A DNA stretch of 64,000 bases from Acidicapsa acidisoli (GCF_025685625.1 NZ_JAGSYI010000003.1:310001-374000), one strand, 5' to 3'. Shown: positions 40,581-49,545, counted from the stretch's first letter. Numbers and translations: made by a program. The notes: generated by a model from the sequence alone, not told the origin.

Positions 40581-42898
40581 GAGCGTACCTCCGGGAGGGG
40601 TTCTGCCTCGTAGCTCCATTCCGAATTCTGGTCGAAATCCGACTGGGAAGCGATGGGCAGCGGCTGAATGGATCTGAGATCGACGATGCCGGTGACGTGG
40701 TCGTTGAGCAGCGTAACGCCCGAGGCTGGTTGTTGCGATCCGGCCTCGAAGAGCTCTCCGCCTGCGCCGACATCGAGGACGTGACTGACGGCGATGCCGA
40801 CCTGGCGATTGCCCTCGCGGCAGACTACGACGATGATCTCAGCGGTGGGATTGCCGGCGGTTGAGGCGATGACTCCTGCCGAGTCTTCGATGGGTAGCAA
40901 TTGCCCCTGGAAGTTGAGGACCGGACGGTAGCCGATGTACTCGACGCGCGAGAATGGGATGCGCTCGATGCGGATGACATCGTCTAGCGGGATGGCTGCG
41001 CGACGCGGGCCAGCCTCGACGAGCAGGAACTTGGAGGCTGCGGCTTCGACTTCTTCGTCTTCCCGCGACAACTCCATTTTCACCTCGGCTTTGCCCATCG
41101 CCACGCCGCCTCGAGTGGCAATGGCGCCGGGATCAAGAATGAGGGCGAGGTCTCCGCTGCCGAGGACGGTGGCTCCGGAGTATATGCCGATGGATTTGAG
41201 GACGGAACTCAGGGGTTTCACGACGATCTCTTCGGGGTCGGCAAGGCCATCGACGACGAGGCCGTAGCGGCGGCCATCGGCATCGAGCACGGCGATGAAC
41301 TGATCGTGTTCGGACATTGGCTCGTCTGATCTGGATTCGGCCTGGCGCGCTGCCTGCAGGTTCGGTGAAAGCAGGCGGTCGAGGAAGATGAGCGGCAGGA
41401 GTTGGCCGCGAAGGCGATAGAGCGGCGTGCCTTCGAGCCATTCGATGGCGGTTGCGACTTGTTCTGGAGCGATATGGACGAGTTCCGAGAGCGCGCCTTG
41501 CGGAAGCGCGAAGCTTTGGCCGAGGCTGCGGACGATCAATGCGGGGACAATGGCCAGGGTGAGCGGAATTCTGAGACGCAGGGTCGTTCCCTGACCTGCA
41601 CGGGAGTCTATTTCGACTTTGCCGCCGATCTTTTCTACGTTGGTGCGGACGACGTCCATTCCGACGCCGCGGCCACTGACGTTGGTGATGGCTTCGGCGG
41701 TCGAGAAGCCGGGCAGGAAGATCAGTTGCAGCAGTTCGCGTTCGCCGAGTTGCGCGGCGCGCTGGGCGGTGATGAGGCTACGCTCCAGAGCTTTTTTGCG
41801 GACGCGGTCGACGCTGATGCCTGCGCCGTCGTCCGAGACCTCGATGATGACGTGGCTGCCCTCCTGGTAGGCGCGCAGCTTGAGCGTGCCCTCGGGGTCT
41901 TTGCCCGCGGCGGCGCGCACGTCGGGCATCTCGATGCCGTGGTCGAGCGAGTTGCGGACGGCGTGGGTGAGCGGGTCTTTGATGGCTTCGAGAAGGCTCT
42001 TGTCCAGCTCGGTTTCCTGGCCTTCCATGACGAGGCGGACCTTGCGGTTCAGAAGCTGCGAAAGGTCGCGGATGATGCGGGGAAACTTCGAAAAGACATT
42101 GGAAACCGGCTGCATCCGGGCCTTCATCACGGATTCGCGCAGGTCGGCGGTGACCATATCGAGCCGGCGGGAGAGCATGGTGAAGTTGGGGTCGAGCGAG
42201 GTGGCCTGGAGGATCTGGTTGCGGGTGAGGACGAGTTCGCCGACGAGGTTCATCATGCGGTTGAGCAGGACGACATCGACGCGCAGGGTGCTGTCGGAGG
42301 CTGCGCCTTTTGGTTTGCCGGTTTCCTGGCTCTGTTCGAGTGCTACCGGAGCTTCGGAAGCGGGAGGTGCTGGCGCTGTTTCCGGATCAGGAATGGCGGG
42401 CGGAGCTGTTTTGGAACCGGCGTGAATCAGATGGGCAGGAGGCTCGGCCAGTTCGGTTGGACCGGCTGAGATGACTTTGCCTTTGGCCGAGAGCGTGATG
42501 GCTGCGGCTTCAGGCTGTTGCAGTTCTTTGAGGAGCGCGATTAATGCGGCATCGACGTGCCCGTCTTCGGCTTCACCTTCGTGATTCTCGAGTTCGATGG
42601 TGCGGAGGATGCCGCGCAGAGCGTCGAGCAGTTGCAGGAGGCCGGTGATGATCGGCTGGTTGGCCGACAATTTGCCGTCGCGGAGCAGGCCGAGCAGGTT
42701 TTCTCCGGCATGGGCGAGCTTTTCCAGTCGCTTGAAGCCGAGAAAGCCGGTGGTGCCTTTGATGGTGTGGACAGAGCGGAAGATATCCGCCAGCAACTCG
42801 GTGTCGTGGGGGCGCTCCTCGAGATCTGTGAGGCAGCGCTCCATGCGGTCCAGGCCTTCCTGGCTCTCGATCAGGAACTCTCGTGTCAGTTCATCCAT
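40577..42898 (-). CDS. cheA: Chemotaxis histidine kinase CheA
   Basis: 773 residues. An N-terminal Hpt domain carries the phosphorylated His44 in RSVHTIKGTTGFLG. A variable linker (about 130-205) replaces the P2 domain. The dimerisation helix is VDVVLLNRMMNLVGELVLTRNQI, the ATP-binding region has LTHAVRNSLDHGIE and VSDDGAGISVDRV, then FSTAEAITNVSGRGVGMDVV. The C-terminal part contains two CheW-like regions (about 405-560 and 615-750), where most CheA proteins have one. It is first in the operon; no receptor gene lies in the window. The target output is unknown. Confidence 0.93.
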   Translation of the reverse strand: MDELTREFLIESQEGLDRMERCLTDLEERPHDTELLADIFRSVHTIKGTTGFLGFKRLEKLAHAGENLLGLLRDGKLSANQPIITGLLQLLDALRGILRTIELENHEGEAEDGHVDAALIALLKELQQPEAAAITLSAKGKVISAGPTELAEPPAHLIHAGSKTAPPAIPDPETAPAPPASEAPVALEQSQETGKPKGAASDSTLRVDVVLLNRMMNLVGELVLTRNQILQATSLDPNFTMLSRRLDMVTADLRESVMKARMQPVSNVFSKFPRIIRDLSQLLNRKVRLVMEGQETELDKSLLEAIKDPLTHAVRNSLDHGIEMPDVRAAAGKDPEGTLKLRAYQEGSHVIIEVSDDGAGISVDRVRKKALERSLITAQRAAQLGERELLQLIFLPGFSTAEAITNVSGRGVGMDVVRTNVEKIGGKVEIDSRAGQGTTLRLRIPLTLAIVPALIVRSLGQSFALPQGALSELVHIAPEQVATAIEWLEGTPLYRLRGQLLPLIFLDRLLSPNLQAARQAESRSDEPMSEHDQFIAVLDADGRRYGLVVDGLADPEEIVVKPLSSVLKSIGIYSGATVLGSGDLALILDPGAIATRGGVAMGKAEVKMELSREDEEVEAAASKFLLVEAGPRRAAIPLDDVIRIERIPFSRVEYIGYRPVLNFQGQLLPIEDSAGVIASTAGNPTAEIIVVVCREGNRQVGIAVSHVLDVGAGGELFEAGSQQPASGVTLLNDHVTGIVDLRSIQPLPIASQSDFDQNSEWSYEAEPLPEVRS

Positions 42899-43026
42899 TG
42901 GGCATCCATCCGGGCCGTTTTAAGCACAGTGGCCTTATCGGAGGCGGGCGGACAAACTTGAGTGGGTAACGGGGGCGGTTCGTAATCGGGCGTTGGACTT
43001 AGAATGGGCGAAGAGAGGTTTCCGGA

Positions 43027-43428
43027 ATGCAGGAACTGGAGAACGCAGCGATTGCCGCAGCGGAGCACTCGTATTCGCCGTATTCGAGGTTTCGCGTGGG
43101 CGCGGCGCTGCTGTTGACGAATGGACAAATTGTCACGGGGACTAATGTCGAGAATGTGAGCTACGGGCTGACGATCTGCGCGGAGCGGTCTGCGCTGGTG
43201 CGGGCTGTGGCGCAGTTTGGCCCAGAGATTCGAGTGCGGGCAGTGGCGGTGGTGAATCTCAATGATGCGCCGAGCCCGCCGTGCGGAGCATGCCGGCAGG
43301 TGCTGGCTGAGTTCATGGATGCGGATGCGCTGGTCCGTTTTCCCGGCGGCGCAGCCGGGGCGGTTGCGGCGGTGACATTGCCTATTGGCGAGATACTGCC
43401 CTATGGTTTTGATTTGCAGCTCAAGTAG
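43027..43428 (+). CDS. cdd: Cytidine deaminase
   Basis: 133 residues, the standard size of the homotetrameric form. It turns cytidine and deoxycytidine into uridine and deoxyuridine. Zinc ligands and catalytic Glu are in TICAERSAL and PPCGACRQVLAE. The SPYSRFRVGAALL and TGTNVENVSYGL blocks bind substrate. It opens a plus-strand nucleoside-salvage cluster with deoA, nupC, punA and udk. It is divergent from cheA, with 127 bases between them for both promoters. Confidence 0.95.
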   Translation: MQELENAAIAAAEHSYSPYSRFRVGAALLLTNGQIVTGTNVENVSYGLTICAERSALVRAVAQFGPEIRVRAVAVVNLNDAPSPPCGACRQVLAEFMDADALVRFPGGAAGAVAAVTLPIGEILPYGFDLQLK

Positions 43429-43457
43429 TTCCCAGATCCGATTTGTGAGGTTCGCTT

Positions 43458-44840
43458 TTGTCTGATTCGTCTGGTCATCTTCATATGCCGATTCACATGA
43501 TTGACCTGATCCGCAAGAAGCGGGATCGTGGTGTGCTTTCAGAAGCCGAGATCGGCTTCCTGGTGTGCGGTGCCGCAGGCGAGAGCATTCCGCTGGAGCA
43601 GCTTTCGGCGTGGCTGATGGCTGCGTGGCTGAATGGACTGGAGTTGGATGAGATTCGCGCGCTGACGGTGGCGATGCGCGACTCGGGGGCGAAGTTCGAT
43701 CCGTCGCGGCTGGGCAAGGTCGCTGTCGATAAGCATTCGACAGGCGGCGTTGGCGACAAGACTAGCTTTCTTGTAGCTCCAATCGCCGCGGCTTGTGGCG
43801 TGGCGGTGCCGATGATCAGCGGGCGCGCGCTGGGGCATACGGGCGGGACGCTGGACAAGCTGGAGGCGATTCCCGCGTATCGGACAGCTCTGACACTGGA
43901 GGAGTTCGAGGCGGTGCTGCAGAAATGCGGGGCTTCGATTGTGAGCCAGACGCCTGCGCTGGTGCCCGCGGATCGCGTGTTATATGCGCTGCGCGACAGG
44001 ACAGGGACGGTCGAGAGTCCGGGGCTGATCTGTGCTTCGATTTTGAGCAAGAAGCTTGCTGCCGGGTTGAATGCTCTGGTGCTGGATGTGAAGACCGGTT
44101 CCGGGGCGTTTCTGCGCAAGCGGGAGGATACAGAGTATCTCGCCGCGTTGATGGTGGCGACTGCTGAGGCTGCCGGAACGCGCACCGTCGCGCTGATGAC
44201 GGATATGGGCCAGCCGCTGGGTGCGATGGCCGGGAATTGGATTGAGCTGGCGGAGTGCGTGGGGTTGATGCGCGGGAATCGCCCGGTTGAGAGCGAGGAT
44301 CTGCGTGAGCTTTCGCTGATTCTGGCGGGATGGATGATCCATCTGGGCGGGCAGGCGGAGACGCCTGAGGCGGGATATGCGCGGGCTGAAGGAGCGATTG
44401 TCGATGGCTCTGCGCTGCGGATTTTCCTAGAGATGATTGCGGCGCAGGGCGGGGATGTTTTGGCTTTCGATGACGCGCACTTTCACAAACCGGGCGCGAC
44501 GCGGGTGGTTGAGGCTTTGGAGACAGGCTTTATTTCATCCATGGATACAACGATGCTTGGATGGGCTGTGCAGCGGCTGGGCGCGGGACGCGAAAAGGCC
44601 GGTGAGCCGGTTGATCCTCATGCCGGGATTCACTTTCATGCGCGGCGTGGGGCGTTTGTCGAGAAAGGCCAGCCGCTGGCTACGCTCTATGCGACGCGCG
44701 AGGCGATGCTTGCCGAGCCGGAATCGCTGCTGAAGCGGGCGATTGTGTTTTCGGCAACCAAGCCGGAGACGGTTCCGCTGGTGAGCCGGATCTTTACCCA
44801 AGACGACGCCGAAATCTACCTGCGCAATGCTGTAAGGTAA
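43458..44840 (+). CDS. deoA: Thymidine / pyrimidine-nucleoside phosphorylase
   Basis: 460 residues. It splits pyrimidine nucleosides with phosphate into base and ribose-1-phosphate. HMIDLIRKKRDRGVLSEAEI starts the family domain; VDKHSTGGVGDKTSFLVAPI is the phosphate-binding loop. The GRALGHTGGTLDKLEAIP block and KKLAAGLNALVLDVKTGSGAF (catalytic Lys) are intact. The start is a TTG at 43458 with GAGG eight bases before; the next ATG (43485) would cut a conserved helix only slightly. Bacillus-type Pdp is the alternative name. It follows cdd by 29 bases. Confidence 0.93.
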   Translation: MSDSSGHLHMPIHMIDLIRKKRDRGVLSEAEIGFLVCGAAGESIPLEQLSAWLMAAWLNGLELDEIRALTVAMRDSGAKFDPSRLGKVAVDKHSTGGVGDKTSFLVAPIAAACGVAVPMISGRALGHTGGTLDKLEAIPAYRTALTLEEFEAVLQKCGASIVSQTPALVPADRVLYALRDRTGTVESPGLICASILSKKLAAGLNALVLDVKTGSGAFLRKREDTEYLAALMVATAEAAGTRTVALMTDMGQPLGAMAGNWIELAECVGLMRGNRPVESEDLRELSLILAGWMIHLGGQAETPEAGYARAEGAIVDGSALRIFLEMIAAQGGDVLAFDDAHFHKPGATRVVEALETGFISSMDTTMLGWAVQRLGAGREKAGEPVDPHAGIHFHARRGAFVEKGQPLATLYATREAMLAEPESLLKRAIVFSATKPETVPLVSRIFTQDDAEIYLRNAVR

Positions 44841-44894
44841 TAAGCAATCCATTCACAAGAAGCGCCCATAGTGCGTGTTTAAGGAGCTTGCCTT

Positions 44895-46160
44895 TTGGAG
44901 AGATTCACTGGGGTGCTGGGAATTGTTGCCGTGCTGCTTGCGGCGTGGCTGGGCTCGACTGACCGCAAGGCGATTCGCTGGCGGACGGTGTACTGGGGAC
45001 TGGGGCTGCAATTCGCGTTCGCATTCCTTGTGCTGCGCTTCAGTTACGGACAGGCGTTCATGTCGAGCGCCGGCGGCGTGGTGCAGAATATGCTGGCCGC
45101 GACCTACAAGGGCACTGCGGTGCTGTTCGGAGAGCTGGGCCTGCCCAACGCGGGACGGTTCGGAGCGCTGATTTCTGACACGGCCCATCCTAACGCCGGG
45201 TCGATCTTTGCCTTTCAGGTGCTGCCGACGATCATCTTCATCTCCGCGTTTTTCGCGGTGATGTACCACATTGGTCTGATGCAGATCATCATTCGCGGGC
45301 TGGCGTGGCTGATGCTCAAGACGATGCGCATCTCGGGCGCGGAGAGTATGAATGTGGCGGCTTCGATCTTCATGGGCCAGACGGAGGCTCCGCTGACGAT
45401 CCGGCCGTTTCTGGCCGGGGCGACGCGCAGCGAGTTGATGACGATTATGACGAGTGGGATGGCGCATGTCTCGGGGGGCATCATGGCCATGTATATATCG
45501 CAGGGTATCGACGCGTCGCATCTGCTGTCGGCGGTGATCATGACTTCGCCGGGAACGATTCTGATGGCCAAGATGCTGGTGCCGGAGACTGGCGTTCCCG
45601 CTACCGAGGGCCGTGTGGTGATGCCCAAAAACGAGGAGCACAAGGACGAGAATCTCATCGGCGCGATTGCCCGCGGGACACTGGATGGCGGCAAGCTGGC
45701 TTTCAATGTGGGGATCATGCTGATCAGCTTTCTGGCGCTGGTGGCGCTGCTGGATAGCATTCTGGGCTGGTTTCATGCGGGGCATCTCTGGTTTCCGGGG
45801 AGCCTGGGACAGATTCTTGGGTTTGTGTTTGCGCCGGTGGCATGGCTGATCGGAGTTCCGTGGCATGATGCGGGGGCGATTGGGAATCTGTTGGGCACGC
45901 GCATGGCGCTGAACGAAGTGATCGCCTATATTGCGCTGGGCGCGCAGAAGGCTACACTGGCGCCGCGCTCGTTTACGATTGCGACCTTTGCGCTTTGCGG
46001 CTTTGCGAATCTTGGCTCGGTGGGAATGCAGATCGGCGGCATCGGCGCGCTGGTGCCGGAGCGGCGCAACGATCTGGCCAGACTGGGGATTCGGGCGATG
46101 CTGGCCGGGACGATGGCGAATCTGATTTCTGCGTCGATTGCGGGGATGTTTCTGGGGTAG
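44895..46160 (+). CDS. nupC: Concentrative nucleoside transporter (NupC/CNT)
   Basis: 421 residues with many membrane segments. It imports nucleosides by proton or sodium symport across the inner membrane. Recognisable blocks are QNMLAATYKGTAVLFGELG, VLPTIIFISAFFAVMYHIGLMQ, AESMNVAASIFMGQTEAPLTIRP (substrate site), SGMAHVSGGIMAMYIS, TRMALNEVIAYIAL and LCGFANLGSVGMQIGGIGAL. It starts with TTG at 44895, with AAGGAG eight bases upstream. It is third in the salvage cluster. Its last codons are repeated, in degraded form, at 46884-46935. Confidence 0.93.
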   Translation: MERFTGVLGIVAVLLAAWLGSTDRKAIRWRTVYWGLGLQFAFAFLVLRFSYGQAFMSSAGGVVQNMLAATYKGTAVLFGELGLPNAGRFGALISDTAHPNAGSIFAFQVLPTIIFISAFFAVMYHIGLMQIIIRGLAWLMLKTMRISGAESMNVAASIFMGQTEAPLTIRPFLAGATRSELMTIMTSGMAHVSGGIMAMYISQGIDASHLLSAVIMTSPGTILMAKMLVPETGVPATEGRVVMPKNEEHKDENLIGAIARGTLDGGKLAFNVGIMLISFLALVALLDSILGWFHAGHLWFPGSLGQILGFVFAPVAWLIGVPWHDAGAIGNLLGTRMALNEVIAYIALGAQKATLAPRSFTIATFALCGFANLGSVGMQIGGIGALVPERRNDLARLGIRAMLAGTMANLISASIAGMFLG

Positions 46161-46181
46161 GCTCTTCGTGAGGGTTTCCCG

Positions 46182-46877
46182 ATGAGCGATTCTGCGAAAG
46201 ACCGTTGGTTGCTGGAGCTGGCCGAGGGGCGCACGGAACTGGTTTTCGATTTGCTGGAAGCCGGGTGTTCCGCAGACTTCACGGATGAAAACGGCGTCTC
46301 GCTAATGCAGCAGTGTGCGTATTACGGGGATGTCAGCGCGATTCATTTCCTGCTTTCACATGGAGCCAACCTGACGGCTCTCGGCGAGGATCTCGGCATT
46401 GGCGGCGCAAGCTATCACGGTCACTGGCGGCTTTGCCAGTTCCTGCTGGAGCAGGGTGCCGACGCAAACTGGACAGATGCGGAGACGGGCGAGACACCGC
46501 TGCACAATGCTTTGGCGAAAACTGACCGCGTGGTCTACGACCGTGTGCTGACGGTGTTGCTGGCGCATGGCGCGAATCCGAATGTGGCGACGAAGCCTGG
46601 TGTCGAGACGGGGGCTTTCATGCGGGATTGCCGGACGAAGGGCGAGACTCCGCTGCATCGGGCGGCTGCGTTTGGCAAGGTGGAGACGATCCGTATGCTG
46701 AAAGATGCCGGGGCCATTGTCGACGCGAAGGATGCGAATGGAGAAACTCCGCTGTCGTGGGCGAGCTGGTATGGGCGGCCTACTCCGGTGTTGCGGGAGC
46801 TACTTTATGGGAATTTTCGAATTCATCCGCAGAACCAGAGTATGCGGGCGAATCTGCTGGGGAAGCCGCTGATATAG
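46182..46877 (+). CDS. Ankyrin-repeat protein
   Basis: 231 residues with five or six ankyrin repeats: GRTELVFDLLEAGCSADFTDENGVSLMQ, GDVSAIHFLLSHGANL, WRLCQFLLEQGADANWTDAETGETPLHNAL, VLLAHGANPNV, GETPLHRAAAFGKVETIRMLKDAGAIVDAKDANGETPLSWA. Ankyrin proteins bind other proteins; the partner is unknown. It sits between nupC and a decayed copy of the nupC 3' end, so it may have been caught up in a duplication. It has no signal peptide, so it should be cytoplasmic. Confidence 0.88.
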   Translation: MSDSAKDRWLLELAEGRTELVFDLLEAGCSADFTDENGVSLMQQCAYYGDVSAIHFLLSHGANLTALGEDLGIGGASYHGHWRLCQFLLEQGADANWTDAETGETPLHNALAKTDRVVYDRVLTVLLAHGANPNVATKPGVETGAFMRDCRTKGETPLHRAAAFGKVETIRMLKDAGAIVDAKDANGETPLSWASWYGRPTPVLRELLYGNFRIHPQNQSMRANLLGKPLI

Positions 46878-46883
46878 GTACAG

Positions 46884-46935
46884 GAGATGGCGAATCTGAT
46901 TTTCGGCGTCGACTGCCGGGATATTTCTGGGGTAG
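46884..46935 (+). pseudogene. Degraded copy of the nupC 3' end
   Basis: GATGGCGAATCTGATTT, then GCGTCGA and TTTCTGGGGTAG, copies the last 50 or so bases of nupC (about 46109-46160), with a few changes and one extra base. It follows the ankyrin gene directly, so the ankyrin gene is flanked by two copies of this sequence. Not coding. Confidence 0.75.
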
Positions 46936-47000
46936 GTAGAGCAGGCTAGGCAGATTTCTTCCTAGGTGTCTTCCTGCTAGAATTTCGGCGGGGAACAAAT

Positions 47001-47252
47001 ATGATCGATATGAAACAAGCTGTCCAAACTGCCGTGACATCCGTCGAAAGTCTTTATCCGCAGGCGAAGGACATCCGACTTGAGGAAATCGAGCCGTATG
47101 GTGACTTACATTGGAGCGTCGTTCTGTCGTTCAAATCCGGCGAGCCGACAACCCTCGCAGCCGTTATGGGAGCGGAATCTCGCCTTTTCAAGAGACTTGA
47201 GATTGATAAGTCCACGGGTACGCTTGAAGCATTGAAAGTCTGGAAGCAATGA
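47001..47252 (+). CDS. Small partner of a PIN-domain protein, possible antitoxin
   Basis: 83 residues with mixed alpha/beta pattern: VQTAVTSVESLYPQAKDIRLEEIEPYG, LHWSVVLSFKSGEPTTLAAV, then SRLFKRLEIDKSTGTLEALKVW. No DNA-binding fold, TM segment or known antitoxin family is recognised. The stop overlaps the start of the PIN gene by four bases (ATGA), the arrangement of toxin-antitoxin pairs. The antitoxin role is inferred from this alone. It lies within the nucleoside-salvage cluster but has no evident link to it. Confidence 0.6.
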   Translation: MIDMKQAVQTAVTSVESLYPQAKDIRLEEIEPYGDLHWSVVLSFKSGEPTTLAAVMGAESRLFKRLEIDKSTGTLEALKVWKQ

Positions 47253-47755
47253 GTTCGTACGTCGAACTTCTTCTGCAAAGATATCAATCCAAAGGACTTC
47301 TGATCGACGCGAACCTTCTGCTTCTATATTTGGTGGGTTCTTATGATACGCGGTTAATTGGGGACGGCAAGTACAATAAGCTATCGAAATATACTCCGGA
47401 GGATTTCAATCTGCTGATCCGATTGAGGTCTGCATTTGCAAAGTCCGTTACGACGGCGCATGTTCTTACCGAAGTAAGCAATCTTACCAACGATCTTCCC
47501 GAGTCGACCAAGGGCGAGTGTTTGTCGGAGTTCTTGCAAGTCTTTGAAAATATCGAGGAACTGACCGTTGCGAGCTTCCAGGCGGCGAAGCGCCCTGAAT
47601 TTCGCTATCTAGGGCTAACCGACTGCGCTCTTGCAGAAGTATCTACCCGCTTCCTGATTGTGACCGACGATGCGCGTCTGGTCGCAAAATTGGGAGAATC
47701 GGGGCTAGAGGCGCTGAATTTCAACCATTTAAGGGAGTATCTTCTGCCCAAGTAG
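47249..47755 (+). CDS. PIN-domain protein, toxin-like ribonuclease
   Basis: 168 residues. PIN domains cut RNA with a cluster of acidic residues. Here Asp20 in GLLIDANLLLLYLVG starts the domain, TAHVLTEVSNL provides the helix-3 Glu, GLTDCALAEVS gives the third acid, and FLIVTDDARLVAKLGESG the fourth. The pattern fits VapC-like nucleases, though the protein is longer than typical VapC. It overlaps its small partner by four bases. The usual AbrB, RHH or Phd antitoxin is absent. It is on the plus strand between the ankyrin gene and punA. Confidence 0.8.
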   Translation: MSSYVELLLQRYQSKGLLIDANLLLLYLVGSYDTRLIGDGKYNKLSKYTPEDFNLLIRLRSAFAKSVTTAHVLTEVSNLTNDLPESTKGECLSEFLQVFENIEELTVASFQAAKRPEFRYLGLTDCALAEVSTRFLIVTDDARLVAKLGESGLEALNFNHLREYLLPK

Positions 47756-47812
47756 CTCCGCGCGTTCAATGCGACGGAACCGCAACACCTGTCGGCGGAT
47801 AAAGTATGTTCT

Positions 47813-48709
47813 ATGACTTCCTCTCCACTTCCTTCCTATTTCGACCAAGCCAACAAAGCAGCGAACTTCCTTCGCGAAAAACTCGGCGCGCTCATGCCGC
47901 GCATTGGTATTGTGCTCGGCTCCGGGCTTGGGGCTGTTGCCGATGCTGTGTCTTCGCCTGTTTTCGTTGCCTACGGGGCGATTCCGCACTTTCCACAATC
48001 GACTGTCGAAGGGCACTCGGGGCGGATTGTCGCTGGGCTACTGGGCGGCGTGCCGGTGATTGTGATGCAGGGGCGGGTGCATTATTACGAGGGATATACG
48101 CCGCAGCAGGTTACGTTTCCCATGCGGGTGCTGGGCCGGTTGGGGATTGAATCGGTGATTCTGACCAATGCTGCCGGAGGAATCAATTCGAATTACCAGA
48201 TCGGGCAGCTGGTGCTGCTGGCGGATCACATCAATCTGCTGGGGTTCAATCCGCTGGTGGGGCCGAATGAACCGCGTTTTGGTGAGGTTCCGGGATCGGG
48301 GCTGCGGTTTTTCGATATGACGGAGGCTTACTCGGTGCAGCTTCGCGGGCTGGCGCAGGAGGCTGCGCGGACCATTTCCGAGTCTGGCGGTGAAGCGCTG
48401 CATGAGGGCGTGTATCTGGCGACTTCGGGGCCGAGCTTTGAGACGCCAGCGGAGATTCGGGCGTTTCGCGCGCTGGGCGCGGACCTGGTGGGCATGTCAA
48501 CTGTGCCTGAAACGATTGTGGCGCGGCACATGGGTATGCGGGTGCTTGGCATCTCCTGCGTAACGAACCTGGCCGCGGGGATTTCCGCGACGCAGCTTAG
48601 CCACGAGGAAGTCTTCGAGGCGGGCAGCCGGGTGCAGCACAAGCTGGCGCGGCTTTTTGAACGGCTGGTTCCGGCTATTGCCGCAACGCAGATGGAGACC
48701 GCTTCGTGA
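47813..48709 (+). CDS. punA: Purine-nucleoside phosphorylase
   Basis: 298 residues of the trimeric class. It cleaves inosine and guanosine with phosphate. Signature blocks are PRIGIVLGSGLGAVAD (phosphate loop), GHSGRIVAGLLGGVPVIVMQGRVHYYEGY, NAAGGIN, DHINLLG, GVYLATSGPSFETPAEIRAFRALGADLVGMSTVPETIVARHMGMRVLGISCVTN. All are intact. The stop is shared with the udk start (GTGA). Together with deoA it converts nucleosides taken up by NupC. Confidence 0.94.
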   Translation: MTSSPLPSYFDQANKAANFLREKLGALMPRIGIVLGSGLGAVADAVSSPVFVAYGAIPHFPQSTVEGHSGRIVAGLLGGVPVIVMQGRVHYYEGYTPQQVTFPMRVLGRLGIESVILTNAAGGINSNYQIGQLVLLADHINLLGFNPLVGPNEPRFGEVPGSGLRFFDMTEAYSVQLRGLAQEAARTISESGGEALHEGVYLATSGPSFETPAEIRAFRALGADLVGMSTVPETIVARHMGMRVLGISCVTNLAAGISATQLSHEEVFEAGSRVQHKLARLFERLVPAIAATQMETAS

Positions 48710-49398
48710 TTGATCGAAGCGACACAACCGGGGAATCCGGCCGGCTTCCCTTCCCTCCGGTGATGCTGGCTGTGGCCGGCGCTTCGGGGTCGGGCAAGAC
48801 GACGCTGGCGGCGGAGCTGGCGCGGACGCTGGGCGGCTTGCATTTCCCGCTCGACACGTACTACCGCGACCTGGCTCATCTTCCGGTGGAAGAGCGCGCG
48901 TTGCAGAACTTCGACGACCCGGCAATGATCGACGTTCCGTTGCTTGCCAGCAATCTCCAGGCACTCTCTCAAGGGCACAGCATCGAGCGGCCGCTTTACA
49001 GCTTTGCGGAGTTTACACGCATCCCCGGCAAGACGGAGACGATTCGCCGCGGTTCGCTGGTGGTGGTCGAGGGGCTGTTTGCGCTTTACTTTCCCGAATT
49101 GAGGCCCTTGTATCAGCTCAGCGTATTTGTCGATACGCCGGATGACATCTGCTTTGCGCGGCGGCTCAAGCGGGATATTGAGGAGCGTGGCCGCGATCCG
49201 GAGTCGGTGCGACGCCAGTATGCCGCCACGGTCCGGCCATGCAGTCTGGCGTTTGTAAGGCCGCTGATCGATTTTGCCGATCTGGTGGTGGATGGGGCCG
49301 ATTCACTGGATTTCAAGATCGAATTAGTGGTGAATACGTTGAGGAAACGCGGGCTTCTTGGCAGGCTCGAGCCGGGGTTCGGATCGCGCATTGGATAA
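48706..49398 (+). CDS. udk: Uridine kinase
   Basis: 230 residues. It phosphorylates uridine and cytidine with ATP or GTP. The P-loop is LAVAGASGSGKTT, followed by HFPLDTYYRD (base and ribose site), LQNFDDPAMIDVPLLASNLQAL, VVVEGLFAL and FARRLKRDIEERGRDPESV. It starts with GTG at 48706, overlapping punA by four bases. It completes the cluster's pathway: import, deamination or phosphorolysis, and kinase salvage. Phosphoribulokinase is a relative, but the DTYYRD block favours uridine kinase. Confidence 0.9.
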   Translation: MIDRSDTTGESGRLPFPPVMLAVAGASGSGKTTLAAELARTLGGLHFPLDTYYRDLAHLPVEERALQNFDDPAMIDVPLLASNLQALSQGHSIERPLYSFAEFTRIPGKTETIRRGSLVVVEGLFALYFPELRPLYQLSVFVDTPDDICFARRLKRDIEERGRDPESVRRQYAATVRPCSLAFVRPLIDFADLVVDGADSLDFKIELVVNTLRKRGLLGRLEPGFGSRIG

Positions 49399-49545
49399 GT
49401 CATCGGGCTGTTAATTTCATCGGACTAACATTGGGCGTTCCAAATTGAAATGCCGGTAACGAACTTGGTCCGGATTTTCCTATTCAACGAATATTGACTT
49501 CCCGTCCAACGCAACTAAACTATGCGGTCCGTACTCTCATAGGGT

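Noticed and set aside
44853-45866. 337-residue minus-strand frame over nupC
   Set aside because: Arg/His/Gln-rich antisense of a clear membrane transporter; a shadow.
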